DNA from: Tumebacillus permanentifrigoris | GTDB taxonomy: Bacteria > Bacillota > Bacilli > Tumebacillales > Tumebacillaceae | DNA length: 64,000 nt | NCBI RefSeq assembly: GCF_003148565.1 | Contig: NZ_QGGL01000002.1 | Coordinates: 124,001-188,000, forward strand | Direction of reading: 5' to 3' | In this document: in pieces, positions 61,229 through 64,000 of the stretch | Numbering within the stretch: the stretch's first letter is position 1 | How the letters are laid out: every line of letters starts with the position of its first letter | Notes under the pieces: model-generated | Database searches by the model: none | Told to the model about the DNA's origin: nothing | Seen by the model: the letters and a program-made list of their open reading frames with translations, nothing else | Program-made: the position numbers and the translations under genes

Positions 61229-61258
61229 ATTGTACTGATTCTGATTCTTACCTGTCAA
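61229..61258 (-). promoter_or_regulatory. promoter of PerR-like copy 1
   Basis: Minus strand TTGACA (61258-61253), 18-nt spacer containing a direct repeat GAATCAGAATCAG, TACAAT (61234-61229). The predicted leader is only ~15 nt. Confidence 0.7.
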
Positions 61259-61276
61259 ACACAACGCGGTCGACAG

Positions 61277-61310
61277 CAAAAGGCTCTCCGTCAACAGTTG
61301 ACGGAGAGCC
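61277..61310. terminator. terminator after second PerR-like gene
   Basis: Near-perfect palindrome GGCTCTCCGTCAAC and its complement with a T4 run on the minus strand; separates the two fur-family genes. Confidence 0.8.
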
Positions 61311-61332
61311 CTGCACGTATAGAGTCTGTTGC

Positions 61333-61791
61333 TTAGGAAGCGTCCGATTTGGCAACCTGTGCAGATGCGCAGGCTGGGCACGCACCATAGTACTCCAGAC
61401 GGTACGAGTGAATGGTAAAGCCGTGTTGGGCGATGTCTGGCGTAGCCAGCATCTCCTGCGGCGGGCACGTGATGTCGATGACATGGTTGCAGGATTCGCA
61501 GACGAGATGCGCGTGTTCCGTGTCATTGCCATCGTAGCGGCTAGACATGTCCCCGTAGGACATTTCGCGGATGACGCCAAGTTCCTTCAGCATGTTCAAC
61601 GTGTTGTAGACGGTAGCCAGCGAGATTCCCGGGAATTGCTCCCCGATTTTTTGATAGACTTGCTCGGCCGTCGGATGCTCGTGAGTCTCTTTCAAAAACT
61701 GCAGGATGACTTGGCGCTGAGGAGTCAAACGAATCCCCCGAGATTTTAGATCTGCTAACGATTGGCTATACGTTCTTTTCTGCTGCATCAT
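61333..61791 (-). CDS. PerR-like Fur-family regulator, copy 2
   Basis: A 152-residue paralogue of the neighbouring gene, sharing long identical stretches (LKETHEHPTAE, YGDMSSRYDGNDTEHAHLVCESC). All PerR-type regulatory ligands and both zinc CxxC pairs (CESC, CPAC) are present; the C-terminal tail is longer and Ala/Ser-rich. Tandem duplication is the obvious origin. ATG 61791 after GGGGAGGGG. Confidence 0.92.
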   Translation of the reverse strand: MMQQKRTYSQSLADLKSRGIRLTPQRQVILQFLKETHEHPTAEQVYQKIGEQFPGISLATVYNTLNMLKELGVIREMSYGDMSSRYDGNDTEHAHLVCESCNHVIDITCPPQEMLATPDIAQHGFTIHSYRLEYYGACPACASAQVAKSDAS

Positions 61792-61854
61792 TTTAAGTCC
61801 CCTCCCCATTGGAACAAAACAGACTTACAAAATCTTCTGATTCATTTGTCTTAA

Positions 61855-61900
61855 ATTTTACTAACTTGGAGGGTCGTTGTCAATTGATTATTGTAATAAT
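61855..61900 (-). promoter_or_regulatory. promoter and operator-like palindrome of PerR-like copy 2
   Basis: Minus strand TTGACA (61883-61878), 17-nt spacer, TAAAAT (61860-61855). Directly upstream, ATTATT-GT-AATAAT (61887-61900) resembles but does not match the Per-box TTATAATNATTATAA. The palindrome overlaps the end of the antiporter gene. Confidence 0.6.
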
Positions 61901-63324
61901 TTGTCGAGTTTATCTGAATTTCTTTTATTTTTATGTCGAAATGAGAGAGAGAACGTTAATAAAGGCAATCCCCATAAAAAAATCGCGTAGGGAAAGTACG
62001 TGGTTGTGGCGATGCCGATGGCGGTGGAACAGAGGATGCCATGCAGGTTCCACGGGATCAGTGGCGAGACGACAACACCCGAATCCGCGAGGCTGCGGAC
62101 GAGTATCTTGGGCGATACGCCGAGCCGGTCATAGGTCGGGCGCAGGGCTCGTCCAGGGACGATGATCGAGAGCGCTTGGTTGCACGCCACTCCTGCCATG
62201 ATAATTGAAATGAGCAAGGTTGTAAAAATTAAATTTCGCGTGTCATGTATTTTCGTGAGCAATCCATCAAAGATCGCGCTCATCATCCCGCTGGATTCGA
62301 GCACGCCAGTCAGTGCGCCGGCCATGAGGATCAACAACACTTGATGAAACATCGGCCAGATCCCGCCGCCATGCAGGACAGACTCCAGATCGTAACCAAA
62401 CCAGACGGAGCCTAGCACGTCAGGGAGCGTCGCCTGCTGGGTCACCACGGCGAGCACAGCTCCGAACAGGATGCCCAGACTCAAATTGCGCAGGATCGGC
62501 ATCCGCAACGCCGCCAACACGAGGACGAGCAGCGGCGGAAGCATCACATACCACGGGAGTTGGAAGTGCGTCGTGATCGTGCGCAACATCGGGCTGTTCA
62601 GCGCGTCGGTCTCCTGTGGGCTGTTCGCAGACAGACCGTAGCCAAGCCAGCCGAATAGCACGATGCAGAGCAGGAACATCGGCAGTCCCGTCTGCCACAT
62701 CGGTTTGTAATTGTCCTCGGCGCGCGTGCCGGTCATCGTGGCGACGAGGTGGAAGGAACCCGAGACGGGCGATGTGCGATCGCCGACCATCGCGCCGGAG
62801 ATCAGCGCACCGCCGATCAACGCCGGGTCGATGCCATACACCACGCCCATGCCTGCGACGGCTGTGCCCATCGTCGACAGCGTGCCGACCGACGTGCCCA
62901 AGACCATCGACGTGCCCGCCGCCAGCAGAAATGCTGTCACGACGAGGTAGGTGGGCTGGATGAGCTGCAACCCATAATAGATGAGCGCCGGGACGGTGCC
63001 CGACAGAAACCAAGCGGAGATCACACCCGCGATCATCAACAAGATCCCGATCACAAAAAACGTGTTCCGCGCCCCTTGGTAACTTCCGACTGCGACCAGC
63101 CGGCCCCCGCGACCATACGCCAAAGCCAGCACGACAGCCACCAGCCACCCGATCAACAACCCTGTATACAACGGCCAATGCAGCCAGAAAATCACACTCA
63201 ACAGACCTAGAATCGACACCGCAAATGGGATCAGCGCGACGGCGATCGGGATCGTTAGAGCAGACGCTGGCCCCGATTGCGCGTGCGGCGCAGGAGGGGC
63301 CTTTTTTTCAGGATCGCGACTCAT
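61888..63324 (-). CDS. NhaC-family Na+/H+ antiporter
   Basis: A 478-residue membrane protein with about 11-12 helices. GTSVGTLSTMGTAV, GAMVGDRTSPVSGSFHLVA and SIIMAGVACNQALSIIVPG are NhaC signatures. It exchanges sodium, or sometimes an organic substrate pair, for protons. ATG 63324 overlaps the DUF502 stop codon by 4 nt. The last residues (HKNKRNSDKLDKLLQ) form a basic cytosolic tail. Confidence 0.9.
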   Translation of the reverse strand: MSRDPEKKAPPAPHAQSGPASALTIPIAVALIPFAVSILGLLSVIFWLHWPLYTGLLIGWLVAVVLALAYGRGGRLVAVGSYQGARNTFFVIGILLMIAGVISAWFLSGTVPALIYYGLQLIQPTYLVVTAFLLAAGTSMVLGTSVGTLSTMGTAVAGMGVVYGIDPALIGGALISGAMVGDRTSPVSGSFHLVATMTGTRAEDNYKPMWQTGLPMFLLCIVLFGWLGYGLSANSPQETDALNSPMLRTITTHFQLPWYVMLPPLLVLVLAALRMPILRNLSLGILFGAVLAVVTQQATLPDVLGSVWFGYDLESVLHGGGIWPMFHQVLLILMAGALTGVLESSGMMSAIFDGLLTKIHDTRNLIFTTLLISIIMAGVACNQALSIIVPGRALRPTYDRLGVSPKILVRSLADSGVVVSPLIPWNLHGILCSTAIGIATTTYFPYAIFLWGLPLLTFSLSFRHKNKRNSDKLDKLLQ

Positions 63325-63899
63325 GCTCCGGAGACACCCCCAGAGAGGATGAATCGCATCGCCTCTTCCGGTGTGATGTCGACGATTTCGATGTGTTCCT
63401 TCGGCACGAGGAACGTCACGCCCGCCACTTGGAACGTCTGCGGGACGTATACGGCGATATGCCCGCGCAACGGATCACCAAGCGCCTCCAAATTCTCTGT
63501 GGTCACGAATCCCAGCATCTTCATCGGGTTGTTTGGCAACGTGATCAGCGCCACTTGAGAGAACGACTTTCTCTCGCCAAAAATCGACCCGATCGTCTCT
63601 TTGATGATCGAGTACAACGACTTGACAAACGGGATCTTCTGTAGCATGCGTTCCATCCACTCGATCAAGCGCACAGAGAACCAATACGTGGTCAACCAGC
63701 CGACCAACGTGATCAATACGATCGTCACCAGAATTCCCAAGCCCGGCACATACAGGCCATCGCCTAATTCCTTGCGCAACGTCTTGCCGAGCAAGCTATC
63801 CAAAAACTCAAATACCTGCACCACCACATAGATGACCAGCCCAATCGGGACGATCGTCAAGATTCCGTTCACAAAAAACTTCACCAAACTTTTCAACAT
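63321..63899 (-). CDS. DUF502 family membrane protein
   Basis: A 192-residue protein with two membrane helices (about 8-30 and 50-72) and a soluble C-terminal domain (about 100-180, VALITLPNNPMKMLGFVT, VPKEHIEIVDITPEEAM). DUF502 has no firm function. ATG 63899 (MLKSLVKFFVNG) after AAAGGAGGAG. It is the first gene of a two-gene coupled unit with the NhaC-type antiporter. Confidence 0.88.
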   Translation of the reverse strand: MLKSLVKFFVNGILTIVPIGLVIYVVVQVFEFLDSLLGKTLRKELGDGLYVPGLGILVTIVLITLVGWLTTYWFSVRLIEWMERMLQKIPFVKSLYSIIKETIGSIFGERKSFSQVALITLPNNPMKMLGFVTTENLEALGDPLRGHIAVYVPQTFQVAGVTFLVPKEHIEIVDITPEEAMRFILSGGVSGA

Positions 63900-63922
63900 G
63901 TAACGATCTCCTCCTTTTCTCC

Positions 63923-63953
63923 AGTTTACCGTTCTCCGAAATTCGAGTAAACT
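63923..63953. promoter_or_regulatory. symmetric divergent promoter
   Basis: Plus strand TTTACC (63925-63930), 17-nt spacer, TAAACT (63948-63953). The same DNA on the minus strand gives TTTACT, 17 nt, TAAACT, because AGTTTAC and GTAAACT are inverted repeats. It would serve DUF502 leftward and the edge gene rightward. Confidence 0.5.
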
Positions 63954-63987
63954 AGAGTCGACACTTACGAGAACAAAGAGGTGGATT

Positions 63988-64000
63988 ATGGACGTCAAAA
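63988..64000 (+). CDS. first codons of a gene cut by the right edge
   Basis: ATG GAC GTC AAA begins 6 nt after AGAGGTGG and 35 nt after a TTTACC/TAAACT promoter. Nothing can be said of the product. Confidence 0.45.

Noticed and set aside
1-64000. tRNA, rRNA, insertion sequences, prophage or integrase genes
   Set aside because: None could be recognised on either strand; the border of the 19-kb accessory block shows no attachment-site duplication that I can see by eye.

Overview
The window looks like a chromosomal segment from an endospore-forming Bacillales bacterium with fairly GC-rich coding DNA. Evidence: a GerE homologue, a SpoVAF/GerA-type germination protein, strong AGGAGG ribosome sites with frequent GTG/TTG starts, B. 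subtilis-type SdhCAB, acuABC next to acsA, and S-box and L-box riboswitches. A Tumebacillus/Alicyclobacillaceae-like host is my guess only. The backbone follows, from memory, the B. subtilis order racE-ysmB(MarR)-gerE-sdhBAC-lysC-uvrC-trxA, with extra genes inserted.

Region by region. 1-1.2 kb: 3' truncated glutamate racemase gene and a MarR regulator. 1.3-8.1 kb: MacAB-like ABC exporter (adaptor, ATPase, permease) beside a ydbC-like/OmpR regulator/histidine kinase operon. 8.2-10.6 kb: an AhpD-like protein and a LiaR/NarL-type two-component pair. 10.6-20.4 kb: one tightly packed eight-gene minus-strand operon for a reducing type II polyketide/fatty-acyl pathway (thioesterase, FabD, FabG, ACP, FabZ, a 1066-residue GNAT fusion, a GcvT-family protein, and a fused ketosynthase/chain-length-factor), with a divergent carotenoid-desaturase-like FAD enzyme at 20.8-22.5 kb. 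This 19-kb accessory block sits between marR and gerE and is the most unusual part of the window.

22.6-34.8 kb: gerE with a sigma-K-type promoter, a CheX-like protein, sdhCAB, then the aspartate-family block: metX-hom under a SAM-I riboswitch, a second aspartokinase under another SAM-I riboswitch, and lysC under a lysine riboswitch, followed by uvrC and a CPPC thioredoxin. 34.9-38 kb: SpoVAF-like germination protein divergent from a small orphan protein, a hendecad-repeat coiled-coil protein and a PspA family protein. 38-42.4 kb: acsA divergent from acuABC with a probable CcpA site between them, which is acetate activation and its post-translational control.

42.5-50.8 kb: two HD-GYP proteins, an L,D-transpeptidase, a cbb3-type oxidase cluster (including a 46-residue CcoS-like ORF) and a NarXL-like pair. 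50.8-53.8 kb: NicO-type metal permease and the ycnJ-ycnI copper pair. 53.8-59.7 kb: hisC-aroF on the minus strand, then ilvA and an FtsA-like protein on the plus strand. 59.7-64 kb: EamA transporter with a tiny coupled membrane ORF, two PerR-like paralogues in tandem, an NhaC antiporter coupled to a DUF502 protein, and the first four codons of a plus-strand gene at the right edge. I saw no tRNA, rRNA, CRISPR array, insertion sequence or prophage gene.
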